17,376 bases of DNA from an uncultured Flavobacteriales bacterium (lineage in GTDB: Bacteria > Bacteroidota > Bacteroidia > Flavobacteriales_D > Crocinitomicaceae), in NCBI GenBank assembly GCA_903879765.1, contig CAIRMS010000329.1, positions 1-17,376 on the forward strand, given 5' to 3'. Position numbers and translations under genes: made by a program. The stretch's first letter is position 1; each line of letters begins with the position of its first letter. The notes beneath the pieces are model-generated. The model was not told the DNA's origin and searched no databases. It worked only from the letters and a program-made list of their open reading frames with translations. Positions 1 to 7,903 of this stretch are shown piece by piece.

Positions 1-261
1 AGAAGCTTCAGGACCAATGTCACCCAATCCGAGAACAGCTGTTCCATTGGTAATAACAGCCACTAAATTTCCTTTACTTGTATATTTATAGACATCTGCC
101 TTGTTCTCAGCAATTTTTAAGCATGGTTCTGCAACACCTGGAGAGTAGGCGAGTGATAAATCACGTTGAGATGCATAAGGTTTTGTTGGTACTACTTCAA
201 TCTTTCCGGGTTTTCCGGAAGAATGGTAATCCAAGGCATCTTGTTTTCTGATTTTCGACAT
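1..261 (-). CDS. maeB: NADP-dependent malic enzyme, N-terminal part (cut by window edge)
   Basis: The first 87 residues of a malic enzyme are present and the gene runs off the left edge. Malic enzymes decarboxylate malate oxidatively to pyruvate and CO2, supplying NADPH and pyruvate in the cytoplasm. The visible segment includes the conserved stretch LAYSPGVAEPC (about residues 37-47) and NGTAVLGLGDIGPEAS (72-87), which is characteristic of the malic enzyme N-terminal domain of the bacterial MaeB type. The start is the ATG whose complement lies at 259-261. It gives the usual MSKIRKQDAL opening, and a second ATG seven bases upstream is out of frame. Whether the C-terminal phosphotransacetylase-like domain typical of MaeB is present cannot be seen. 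The gene has its own promoter-like element just upstream and is separated from sucB by a terminator. Confidence 0.93.
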   Translation of the reverse strand, partial: MSKIRKQDALDYHSSGKPGKIEVVPTKPYASQRDLSLAYSPGVAEPCLKIAENKADVYKYTSKGNLVAVITNGTAVLGLGDIGPEAS

Positions 262-279
262 TCCATTATTTTAGGGGAA

Positions 280-287
280 CAAATATA
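280..287 (-). promoter_or_regulatory. Promoter -7 element for malic enzyme gene
   Basis: On the minus strand this reads TATATTTG, a perfect match to the Bacteroidota -7 consensus TAnnTTTG, ending 18 bases before the malic enzyme ATG. A TTTG that could act as the -33 element lies at 312-315, but its spacing of 24 bases is slightly longer than usual. It overlaps the foot of the sucB terminator. Confidence 0.55.
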
Positions 288-314
288 CGAAAACGAGACG
301 AATAGGGAAAACAA

Positions 315-358
315 AAATCCTCGTAAGTGATTGTTTGTTCAATCGCTCACGAGGATTT
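315..358 (-). terminator. Intrinsic terminator downstream of sucB
   Basis: Two 19-base arms (315-333 and 340-358) pair around a six-base loop. Only two positions fail to match exactly, and on each strand one of these becomes a G-U wobble. On the minus strand the stem is followed by a U-rich tail (TTTTTGTTTT), which suits termination of sucB transcription before the malic enzyme promoter. The hairpin begins 17 bases after the sucB stop codon. Confidence 0.88.
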
Positions 359-374
359 CATTAGGTATTTTGAC

Positions 375-1640
375 TTATAGTCCGAGAAGAACTTCTAATG
401 GATCTTTCGAACCAAAGATCATTCTTTCTGGATGCTCTAACATTTCTTTGACTTTCACAAGGAATCCAACAGATTCTTTACCGTCGATTATACGGTGGTC
501 GTAGGATAACGCGACATACATGATTGGACGTATTTCCACTTTCCCGTTAATAGCAACCGGACGCTCTACGACGTTGTGCATTCCTAGAATGGCTGATTGT
601 GGTGGGTTGATAATTGGCGTAGATAACATGGATCCAAAAACCCCACCATTTGTGATGGTAAACGTTCCGCCGGTCATGTCTTCTGGTGTGATTTTTCCAT
701 CTCTTGCTTTGATCGCTAAGCGTTTGATTTCTCGTTCGATTTCAGCTAATGACATTTGTTCAGCATTGCGCACAACCGGAACCATTAATCCTTTTGGCGA
801 GGAAACAGCGATACCGATATCTGCGTAGTCATGGAAAATCATTTCATTTCCGCTAATTTGTCCATTTACAGATGGATATAAGTTCAATGCTTCGGTTACC
901 GCTTTTGTAAAGAATGACATAAATCCTAAGTTCACTTCGTGGTGTTTAGAGAATGCATCCTTGTATTTAGCACGCAAGTCCATGATTGGTTTCATGTCCA
1001 CTTCGTTAAATGTTGTCAACATTGCTGTTTCGCTTTTCACAGCAACGAGACGCTCTGCGATTTTACGACGTAACATGGACATTTTTTCACGGCTTTGGTT
1101 GCGAGATCCGCCCCAAACTTTCGCAGCATCAGTGGAGAATCCTGCGGACATTGCTTCGATCACATCTTGTTTCGTGATGCGACCATCTTTGCCGCTTGCT
1201 TTTACTTGATTCGCAGAAACATTGTTCTCTTTCATCATCTTTGAAGCGGCAGGAGAAGCCGAACCAGCTGCATAGGAATCAGCTTTAATTGGATCTGGAT
1301 TCGGAGCTGCTGCTACTTTTTCTTCTTTAACAGGAGCTGCTACAGGAGTTATTTCTGCAGGTTTTGCCGCCGCTACGGTTGCACTTCCTGCAGGTTTCGC
1401 TGCAGATGTATCAATAAGACACACCACTTGACCAACTTTTACCACATCACCTTCCGCTGCTTTTAGCGTGATGATACCGCTTTCTTCTGCTGGTAATTCA
1501 AGTGTAGCTTTGTCAGAATCAACCTCTGCAATAGCCTGGTCTTTTTCTACGTAATCACCGTTGGCAACTAACCAAGTTGCGATTTCTACTTCTGATATTG
1601 ATTCGCCCGGACTTGGGACTTTCATTTCTAGCATAGCCAT
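375..1640 (-). CDS. sucB: 2-oxoglutarate dehydrogenase E2, dihydrolipoyl succinyltransferase
   Basis: This is the core subunit of the 2-oxoglutarate dehydrogenase complex (also called odhB). It transfers the succinyl group from its lipoyl arm to CoA in the TCA cycle. The 421-residue product has the standard E2 order. A lipoyl domain spans about residues 1-75 with the lipoylated lysine in DSDKAT (Lys44). An Ala/Pro/Lys-rich linker follows to about 128, then a peripheral-subunit-binding domain (about 128-165, including GKDGRITKQDV) that docks E1/E3. The catalytic domain runs from about 187 to the end, with the active-site motif DHRIIDG (His382, Asp386). I chose the ATG at 1640, which gives MAMLEMKVPSPGES. 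A longer frame to 1679 would start with TTG and overlap sucA. From 1640 the gap to the sucA stop is 22 bases, so the two genes form one operon. No E3 (lipoamide dehydrogenase) gene is in the window. Confidence 0.95.
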   Translation of the reverse strand: MAMLEMKVPSPGESISEVEIATWLVANGDYVEKDQAIAEVDSDKATLELPAEESGIITLKAAEGDVVKVGQVVCLIDTSAAKPAGSATVAAAKPAEITPVAAPVKEEKVAAAPNPDPIKADSYAAGSASPAASKMMKENNVSANQVKASGKDGRITKQDVIEAMSAGFSTDAAKVWGGSRNQSREKMSMLRRKIAERLVAVKSETAMLTTFNEVDMKPIMDLRAKYKDAFSKHHEVNLGFMSFFTKAVTEALNLYPSVNGQISGNEMIFHDYADIGIAVSSPKGLMVPVVRNAEQMSLAEIEREIKRLAIKARDGKITPEDMTGGTFTITNGGVFGSMLSTPIINPPQSAILGMHNVVERPVAINGKVEIRPIMYVALSYDHRIIDGKESVGFLVKVKEMLEHPERMIFGSKDPLEVLLGL

Positions 1641-1662
1641 AATTTCTTTTTTTAAGCTCGTA

Positions 1663-4374
1663 TTATTTTGCGAAGGCAAAGATGTCGCTAAACAACTTCG
1701 CTAATCTAATTTCGTGTAATTTTTTTGATCCTTCTGCCGAAGCCGCTGAAGCGGAACGACAAATCCCTTGAATTGGTAGGTGACGCATACTCATAGCAAT
1801 GTGAGTCCAAGCTCCCATATTCGCTGGTTCTTCTTGTGCCCAAAGGATATTTTTTGCTTTGTATTTAGCAAGAATGGCATCAATTTGAATTTGAGGAAGC
1901 GGATATAACTGCTCTACTCGCACAAATGCCATGTTTTTCACTCCAAGTTCTTCTGCTTTCACTTTCATTTCGTAGTAGAATTTCCCGCTACAAAGAACAA
2001 CGGTATCTACTGTTTTAACATTTGCGGTTGGATCATCCAAAACTTCTTGGAAAGAACCTGTAGCTAAATCAGCTAGGCTAGATGTTGCCGCTGGATAACG
2101 AAGTAACATTTTCGGAGAGAAAACAACCAATGGTTTTCTGAAGTCTCTTTTCATTTGTCTTCTCAACAAATGGAAGTGATTTGCCGGTGTCGATGTATTG
2201 ACGATTTGCATATTTAAATCGGCACATTGCTGTAAGAAACGTTCCATTCTTCCTGAAGAGTGTTCTGCACCTTGACCTTCATAACCGTGAGGAAGTAACA
2301 TCACTAGGCCACTTTGCGTTGCCCATTTGTCTTCACCGGCAGAAATGAACTGGTCAATCATGATTTGCGCTCCGTTGAAGAAGTCTCCAAATTGCGCTTC
2401 CCAAATGGTTAAAGAGTTTGGTGTTGCCAAGGAGTAACCATATTCAAACCCTAGAACGCCGTATTCTGAAAGTAAAGAGTTGTAGATATGGAAATCAGCT
2501 TGTTTATCTGCTAACAAGTTCAATGTTTCAATCTCCTCTTCTGTGTCCTCTGTTTTTACAACTGCATGACGGTGTGAGAATGTTCCACGCTCAACATCTT
2601 GTCCTGAAATACGAACTGGATGCCCCTCTGTAAGTAAGGTTGCATAGGCAAGCATTTCAGCAGACCCCCAGTCAAGTTTATCTTCTTTGAATGCATTTAA
2701 GCGATCTTCAAAGATTTTAGCGATTTTTCGAAAGTATTTTTTTCCTTCTGGAAGCGTAGATAATTTAATGCCAAGCTCCAATAATTTCTTTTTGTCTAAA
2801 CCTGTTTTCGGAGAAGTGTCAAAGTCCTTTTGTGTTCCATGACGGTACTTTTCCCAGGTTAAACTTAAAAAATCATAAACCAACGCTTTCTCATTTTTTC
2901 TAGAAGCTGTAAACTCATCTTCTAAGAATTGTTGGTATTCGTCTTCAATAATTTTTGCTTCCTCCTTGGATAAAATAGCTTCCCTTTCGAGTTGATCCAA
3001 ATAGATGTCTTTTGGATTCGGGTGTTTTGCAATGATGTTATACAATTTCGGCTGCGTGAATTTTGGCTCATCTCCTTCATTGTGTCCGTATTTGCGGTAG
3101 CAAAGCAAATCGATAAAAATATCACGGTGGAATTGTTGTCTATATTCCATAGCGATTTCGATGGTTTGAACAACCGCTTCTATGTCGTCTCCGTTAACGT
3201 GGAATACGGGACATAAGGTCGTTTTCGCTACATCTGTACAGTATGTCGATGAACGTGCGTCTAAATAGTTTGTCGTAAATCCAACTTGATTATTGACTAC
3301 TATGTGAATAGTACCACCTGCGCGGTATCCATCCAGTTGCGCCATTTGAATCGTTTCGTAAACGATGCCTTGTCCTGCAACTGCAGCATCTCCATGTATT
3401 AATACAGGACACACTTTGCTTTCGTCATGGAAAACTTGATCGATTTTCGCACGAGATATTCCCTCAACCACAGTATTTACAGCTTCAAGGTGAGATGGAT
3501 TCGGTGCTAAAGTCAGGCCAACTTCTTTTTCACCATTCATTTTTACGTGAGATGTAAATCCTTGATGGTATTTAACATCACCGTCAAAATATCCTTCAAA
3601 GTCAAATTGTTTCCCTTCAAATTCAGAGAAGATGTCACGTGGACGTTTCTCAAAGATATTTGTCAAAGTATTCAAGCGTCCGCGGTGAGCCATTCCCATG
3701 ACGAAATACTCCACACCTAAGCTAGAACCTTTTTGAACGAGTGTGTCTAATGCTGGAATTAATGCTTCTCCACCTTCAATCGAGAATCGTTTTTGCCCGA
3801 CGAATTTTTTGCCCAAGAATGCTTCAAAACCAGAAGCTTGATTCAGTTTCTTAAAGATTTGAATCTTGCGATTTTTATCAAAAGAAGGGCGATTATTTAA
3901 TTCAATTTTATGTCGAAACCAGTCGATGCGATCTGGATCACGCATATAGATGTATTCAATCCCGATGGACTGGCAATAAGTTAATTCCAAGTGAGCAATG
4001 ATGTCACTTAATTTTGCGGCTCCAATTCCGATTTCTTCTCCAGCTTGAAAAACTACGTTCAAGTCAGCATCGGTTAAACCGAAATTACTTATTTCTAGTG
4101 TAGGAGCATATTGTCTGCGTTCGCGAACCGGATTTGTTTTCGTAAAAAGGTGCCCTCTTGTTCTGTAACCATTTATCAGATTTAAGACCTTAAATTCTTT
4201 CACGTAATTCTCAGGTATAACTCCTTTTTCCTCGAAATTTGTTTGAGCGAATTCAAATCCCTCAAAAAATTTACTCCAACTAATGTCTACATTGTCTGGG
4301 TTCTGACGATATTGTTCGTACAAGTAGTCGATGGCATTGACATCGGCATTTCCCACATATGAAATCTTATCCAT
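1663..4374 (-). CDS. sucA: 2-oxoglutarate dehydrogenase E1 component
   Basis: This is the thiamine-diphosphate-dependent E1 subunit (odhA), which decarboxylates 2-oxoglutarate and succinylates the lipoyl arm of SucB. At 903 residues it is close to the usual length of about 930. Recognisable blocks in order are an N-terminal E2-interaction segment (YLYEQYRQNPDNVD), MGMAHRGRLN (about 226-235), SHLEAVNTVVEG (about 294-305), the ThDP/Mg region HGDAAVAGQG (about 327-336), GHNEGDEP, the transketolase-like domain block SGQDVERGTFSHRHA, HGYEGQGAEHSSGR, and a C-terminal EEPANMGAW. In SHLEAVN the following residue is Thr, where Pro is usual. The start is the ATG at 4374: the nine-base-longer frame begins with TTG directly against a good ribosome binding site, whereas the ATG sits nine bases from it. 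The gene leads the sucA-sucB operon. Confidence 0.96.
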   Translation of the reverse strand: MDKISYVGNADVNAIDYLYEQYRQNPDNVDISWSKFFEGFEFAQTNFEEKGVIPENYVKEFKVLNLINGYRTRGHLFTKTNPVRERRQYAPTLEISNFGLTDADLNVVFQAGEEIGIGAAKLSDIIAHLELTYCQSIGIEYIYMRDPDRIDWFRHKIELNNRPSFDKNRKIQIFKKLNQASGFEAFLGKKFVGQKRFSIEGGEALIPALDTLVQKGSSLGVEYFVMGMAHRGRLNTLTNIFEKRPRDIFSEFEGKQFDFEGYFDGDVKYHQGFTSHVKMNGEKEVGLTLAPNPSHLEAVNTVVEGISRAKIDQVFHDESKVCPVLIHGDAAVAGQGIVYETIQMAQLDGYRAGGTIHIVVNNQVGFTTNYLDARSSTYCTDVAKTTLCPVFHVNGDDIEAVVQTIEIAMEYRQQFHRDIFIDLLCYRKYGHNEGDEPKFTQPKLYNIIAKHPNPKDIYLDQLEREAILSKEEAKIIEDEYQQFLEDEFTASRKNEKALVYDFLSLTWEKYRHGTQKDFDTSPKTGLDKKKLLELGIKLSTLPEGKKYFRKIAKIFEDRLNAFKEDKLDWGSAEMLAYATLLTEGHPVRISGQDVERGTFSHRHAVVKTEDTEEEIETLNLLADKQADFHIYNSLLSEYGVLGFEYGYSLATPNSLTIWEAQFGDFFNGAQIMIDQFISAGEDKWATQSGLVMLLPHGYEGQGAEHSSGRMERFLQQCADLNMQIVNTSTPANHFHLLRRQMKRDFRKPLVVFSPKMLLRYPAATSSLADLATGSFQEVLDDPTANVKTVDTVVLCSGKFYYEMKVKAEELGVKNMAFVRVEQLYPLPQIQIDAILAKYKAKNILWAQEEPANMGAWTHIAMSMRHLPIQGICRSASAASAEGSKKLHEIRLAKLFSDIFAFAK

Positions 4375-4383
4375 TCGCTTCAA

Positions 4384-4390
4384 TCCTTTT
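4384..4390 (-). promoter_or_regulatory. Shine-Dalgarno-like site that fixes the sucA start
   Basis: The minus strand reads AAAAGGA nine bases before the ATG at 4374. It directly abuts the alternative TTG at 4383, so it can only serve the ATG. Most other genes in this window lack such a site, as is usual for Bacteroidota. Confidence 0.5.
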
Positions 4391-4400
4391 TATTTCAGGA

Positions 4401-4408
4401 CAAAGTTA
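4401..4408 (-). promoter_or_regulatory. Promoter -7 element for sucA-sucB
   Basis: The minus strand reads TAACTTTG, matching the Bacteroidota -7 consensus TAnnTTTG, 26 bases before the sucA ATG. No convincing -33 TTG lies at the usual 17-23 base spacing; the nearest TTG is only 12 bases away. Confidence 0.5.
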
Positions 4409-4412
4409 GGAA

Positions 4413-4424
4413 TTTGAGCTCAAA
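4413..4424. repeat. 12-bp perfect palindrome beside the sucA -7 element
   Basis: TTTGAGCTCAAA is a perfect palindrome lying four bases upstream of the TAACTTTG element. In the spacer of a promoter this is a plausible operator, but one 12-bp palindrome in A+T-rich DNA may also be chance. No regulator is suggested by the sequence. Confidence 0.3.
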
Positions 4425-4692
4425 ATGAAGGAAATGTTAAGGTAAGATTAAGACGTTTTATCGGTCGATTATTGATGACGAATCGCCACATTATTTTGTT
4501 ATGAAATCAACTTTAGAAACGCTTTAGTCCTTTATTTATTGGGACTTAAGCCATCATGTTCGATTGAAGAGCCCTGAAACCTTACCTTGCCAAGTCATTA
4601 GTTCAGTTTACCCAAACGCTTTACTACGCAAAAAAAGCGCGGAATAAAAAGTAAAGCGACACAATTCACTCCAATTTAAAAATGTGATAAAC
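4425..4692. other. Gene-free intergenic stretch
   Basis: No reading frame with coding character, no tRNA fold and no mobile element is visible here. The stretch holds two copies of AAACGCTTTA (4517-4526 and 4614-4623). It also holds an inverted repeat CGCTTTACT/AGTAAAGCG (4617-4625 and 4650-4658) that encloses a small CGC-A7-GCG hairpin. Its function, if any, is unknown. Confidence 0.5.
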
Positions 4693-4718
4693 AAAAAAAG
4701 GCTCCAAGTGGAGCCTTT
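4693..4718 (-). terminator. Intrinsic terminator of the secreted protease gene
   Basis: On the minus strand a perfect nine-base-pair stem (AAAGGCTCC/GGAGCCTTT) with a four-base loop is followed by an uninterrupted run of T. This is a textbook Rho-independent terminator, 19 bases after the protease stop codon. Confidence 0.93.
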
Positions 4719-4737
4719 CAATAAATGAATTCGATTC

Positions 4738-7158
4738 TTATTTCTTCACAAAGCGTTTTGCCACGGTGTACTCATCAGACAGGATTCTGATTTGGTACAT
4801 GCCTTGAGCAAGGTTACTTGTATTTAATTTCATGATCGATCCTTGATTTGCTGGAACAACTTGAAGTACTTTTCCGCTTAGGTCAAGGATTTCAATGCGA
4901 GTTACATCTGTGTCAATGTTTTTCATGTCCACGAACAATTCACTTTCTGTTGGATTCGGGTAGACAGAAATAGCGTCTAACGGATTTTCAGCAAGTCCAC
5001 TTGAAGCAGTAATATTGATTGTATAATCTTCTACTTCTCCGTATGTGCTTTGTCCACATGGAGCAATTGCACCATCTGGGGAGTACGAAATTCGAACACG
5101 CATGCGAACGTCCCCGAGTGTTGCTGATGTTGGAACAGTAAAGTTAAACTGATTTGACCATCCAGCTGCAACAAGCACATAGGCAACTTGCTCCCCTGGA
5201 TCATTAAAGCTATTATTGTTATTGAAATCAATCCAAGCAGCAATTTCATCATCGGTGTATGCTGAATTTGTTTGACCAGGAGTTCCCGGTGTAATAGTCA
5301 AGCTGTAAGAGCTACCTTTAGATAACGTTGTTGTTGTGGAAATATAATTTGCATAACCACCGGTGGAACATGTTGAGGTGTTGTTGATGGTATTCAAGTT
5401 TACATTGTTGATGAATTCATCACATGTAGCAGACGATCCAGTACACGGACCTGTTGATGCTGCAACGATGATGTAATTTGGTTTTGTTTCAATGTCAGAT
5501 CCTTGCGCATTTGTTGCGGTAAGTGAAATAGTGTACTGTCCAACGGTGTTAAAGGTCACTTGTGGATTTTGACTTGTAGCACTTGTTCCAGCGGCATAAG
5601 CCCAACCTGTCGCAGGAGAGATTGACCAAGCCCAAGACGTCGGGAGTCCAGTGGATAAATCCGTAAATTGAACCGTTATCGCAGGGACAATGTTCGTTGT
5701 GTTTGCTACGAAGTTTGCCACAGGAGCTGTTGGTACAACCGCTGAACATGGATCATTTGATCCTGCTAATTGCAGTTGGCCTGAATTTGTCGGATCCAAC
5801 CATGGTTTCAACTGTCGATTCGTCGCTGTTCCGTTATTTGTCCAGTGAAATGACATTTTTCCATATTGATCAGGGGCGCTTTGATTCGTACAGAACGATC
5901 CACCACCTGTCAAGGTTCCAATGACATATCCTTGTGAGCCATTAAATAAAGGAGAACCGGAAGACCCTCCTTCTGTAACTCCATGTCCATTAGCATTGGA
6001 AGTCCATGTTACGCGCCAATGTGAACCAGTTGCAGAGCCCCATTGCGTGCTAATTGTGTTACCAGTAAAAGTGGAAATTTTCTTAATGTCTCCAGCTGGA
6101 TGATGGATACTTGCTCCTCCAGTTGTTGCAGCTGTATTTGCATTCCATCCATTCCAATACGCATTAAAAGCAGTAGATTTTAGTTGAGTGATAATCGAAG
6201 CTTCATTGTTTGCATTTCCTAATTTAACGAGTAGAAAATCTGAACCAGAGTTTCCTCCACCGTCACCTGAATCAGAGATTCTAAGGCAACCTGTAATAAA
6301 GTTACTCGCGAGTGAACCACCTGTTGTTGGATTCGTACATGTAGGGGCTTCATATTTAAAATAGAATTTCCATTGGTTCATGTTTGCTGTAGTTGCATTC
6401 ACCCCGCAATGTAGCGCTGTTAAAAAGTAAGGTTTACAGTCTGCAGCGGTATTGTTAATCAAGGTCCCAGAGCACCATCCAGCTTGTGCGCCTTCTACAA
6501 CATATAAACGAGCTACGCCACGTTTTTCATCTTGCCATAGATCTCCAACAGGTGTACAGTTTACATTAACTTCACATGGGTCGGACTCGTTGATTTTTTG
6601 AGCATTTGGATTCCCAGTTGAACGGTAATTGTACATGATGCGATCCATATCAATTTCAGATGGATTTGTATATTTTGGCTCTGTTAACGTAAGTAGGAGT
6701 TTATCTCCAAAACACAACGCAGCATTTTGACGAAAATGTTCTTGTACATCCGCAGATGTCATCAATGTATGAACATCTTGTCCTTTCATGTTCTGAATAC
6801 GTAAAGTTGATCCGCCATACAGTTTAAACGTTTCAAACAAGAAACTAATCGCTTCAGCACCTGGAGCATTGACGATTAATTGCCACTGACGATCTCCATT
6901 TGATAAGGTAGTCCATATGCCGCTATTTGCTGTGTTAACATTTGTCAATCGAGCAACTCCAATGCGGTAAAGCAATCCTTGACGGTCTCTTAATGCATCT
7001 TCTTCTGCTAACTGCATACGATCAGGAGCTTCAACGCTTCGAACGGGAATATTCTTGGAGATGTCAAATTTATTGATAGCTGACATAAAGGTTTGTCCGA
7101 ATAAATTCGAACTCACCATTAACACCCACACCAAAGAGGATAGCACTAATTTTTTCAT
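4738..7158 (-). CDS. Secreted lysyl-endopeptidase-like serine protease with PKD, GEVED and T9SS sorting domains
   Basis: The 806-residue precursor has a signal peptide (about 1-22, MKKLVLSSLVWVLMVSSNLF) and a propeptide to about 188. A trypsin-fold domain of the Achromobacter/Lysobacter lysyl endopeptidase type follows (about 189-465), then a PKD domain (about 478-566), a GEVED domain (about 580-716, ending in GEVEDYTI) and a C-terminal T9SS type A sorting domain (about 728-806, with VYPNP). The visible catalytic triad is His250 (TALHC), Asp307 (GSDFLL) and Ser400 (GGSSGSP). Asp430 in PDQYG lies 30 residues after the catalytic serine, at the place of the lysine-specificity aspartate of lysyl endopeptidase. 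Cys195 and Cys201 match the CX5C at the start of that enzyme's mature form. Export through Sec and T9SS to the cell surface or medium is inferred. The gene stands alone, with its own promoter and terminator. Confidence 0.92.
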   Translation of the reverse strand: MKKLVLSSLVWVLMVSSNLFGQTFMSAINKFDISKNIPVRSVEAPDRMQLAEEDALRDRQGLLYRIGVARLTNVNTANSGIWTTLSNGDRQWQLIVNAPGAEAISFLFETFKLYGGSTLRIQNMKGQDVHTLMTSADVQEHFRQNAALCFGDKLLLTLTEPKYTNPSEIDMDRIMYNYRSTGNPNAQKINESDPCEVNVNCTPVGDLWQDEKRGVARLYVVEGAQAGWCSGTLINNTAADCKPYFLTALHCGVNATTANMNQWKFYFKYEAPTCTNPTTGGSLASNFITGCLRISDSGDGGGNSGSDFLLVKLGNANNEASIITQLKSTAFNAYWNGWNANTAATTGGASIHHPAGDIKKISTFTGNTISTQWGSATGSHWRVTWTSNANGHGVTEGGSSGSPLFNGSQGYVIGTLTGGGSFCTNQSAPDQYGKMSFHWTNNGTATNRQLKPWLDPTNSGQLQLAGSNDPCSAVVPTAPVANFVANTTNIVPAITVQFTDLSTGLPTSWAWSISPATGWAYAAGTSATSQNPQVTFNTVGQYTISLTATNAQGSDIETKPNYIIVAASTGPCTGSSATCDEFINNVNLNTINNTSTCSTGGYANYISTTTTLSKGSSYSLTITPGTPGQTNSAYTDDEIAAWIDFNNNNSFNDPGEQVAYVLVAAGWSNQFNFTVPTSATLGDVRMRVRISYSPDGAIAPCGQSTYGEVEDYTINITASSGLAENPLDAISVYPNPTESELFVDMKNIDTDVTRIEILDLSGKVLQVVPANQGSIMKLNTSNLAQGMYQIRILSDEYTVAKRFVKK

Positions 7159-7186
7159 GGTTTAATAGTTTGTTGTAATTTCACCC

Positions 7187-7216
7187 CAAAAATAGAACTT
7201 TTTCTTAATTTTCAAA
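7187..7216 (-). promoter_or_regulatory. Promoter of the secreted protease gene
   Basis: The minus strand carries TTTG (7213-7216), an 18-base spacer, then TATTTTTG (7187-7194). This matches the Bacteroidota pattern TTG-N17-23-TAnnTTTG and is the most complete promoter in the window. Transcription would start around 7180, about 20 bases before the protease ATG. The -33 element ends only three bases from the start codon of the divergent response regulator gene. Confidence 0.7.
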
Positions 7217-7219
7217 GAT

Positions 7220-7903
7220 ATGTTGCGTGTTTGTTTGGTCGAAGATGAACAAAGTTTAATTGAGCTTATTTCCCTCAATCTAGAGATGGAAGGTTACCAT
7301 GTTACCTGTTTTTCTGACGGACAACAAGCTTCAGTTATTCTCGCAAAACCTTTTCATTTTGACTTGATTATTTTAGATGTGATGTTGCCACACGTAAATG
7401 GATTTGACATTTGTCGCGAAGTACGCAAACATGCTTCAACTCCCATTTTATTTTTATCAGCGAAAGGAACTACTTCGGACCGTGTTACAGGATTAAAACT
7501 TGGCGCAAATGACTATTTATCCAAACCATTTGACTTAGAAGAATTCTTGCTGAAAGTACAGATTTTAACTCAAGGATTGGTAAATACGGAAGCTCAAAAT
7601 TACATGTCGATTGGAGCTTTTCGAATAGATTTCACAACATTTAGTGTAAATGACGAGGCAGGATTAGAAGTTCATCAATTTTCAAAGCGAGAAATTGAAT
7701 TATTGATTTTATTTCATGAAAAGGAGGGTAAGGTCATTTCTAGAAATGAAATTCTTGACCGTGTATGGGGAACTGATCAATTTCCAACAACGCGCACAAT
7801 CGACAATTACATTCTAGTTTTCAGGAGAGTATTTGAACAAGATCCAAAAAACCCTAAGCACTTTTTCTCCATACGTGGAGTAGGATACAAGTTTGTTTCT
7901 TAG
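7220..7903 (+). CDS. Response regulator, OmpR/PhoB family
   Basis: This is a two-domain DNA-binding response regulator of 227 residues, the normal length for the family. The receiver domain (about 1-118) shows the acidic pair in VEDE (Glu8, Asp9), the phospho-acceptor Asp53 in LDVMLP, the switch Ser80 and the conserved Lys102 in SKPF. The winged-helix output domain (about 128-227) ends in the typical RGVGYKF. No histidine kinase gene is visible on either side, so its partner is encoded elsewhere. It is divergent from the secreted protease gene across 61 bases and converges with the nucleoside permease gene, the two stop codons overlapping by four bases. I found no clear TAnnTTTG element upstream of it. 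Regulation of the neighbouring protease is possible but is only inferred from position. Confidence 0.94.
   Translation: MLRVCLVEDEQSLIELISLNLEMEGYHVTCFSDGQQASVILAKPFHFDLIILDVMLPHVNGFDICREVRKHASTPILFLSAKGTTSDRVTGLKLGANDYLSKPFDLEEFLLKVQILTQGLVNTEAQNYMSIGAFRIDFTTFSVNDEAGLEVHQFSKREIELLILFHEKEGKVISRNEILDRVWGTDQFPTTRTIDNYILVFRRVFEQDPKNPKHFFSIRGVGYKFVS

Noticed and set aside
520..1209. Plus-strand open frames opposite sucB
   Set aside because: They are antisense to a highly conserved gene, with no recognisable protein features.
1641..1679. N-terminal extension of sucB to 1679
   Set aside because: It would start with TTG inside sucA and add residues that are not part of the lipoyl domain; the ATG at 1640 gives the family-typical start.
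4527..4555. Weak hairpin GTCC...GGGAC in the intergenic stretch
   Set aside because: The stem is only four or five base pairs with an A+T-rich loop and no T-run, which is within chance expectation.
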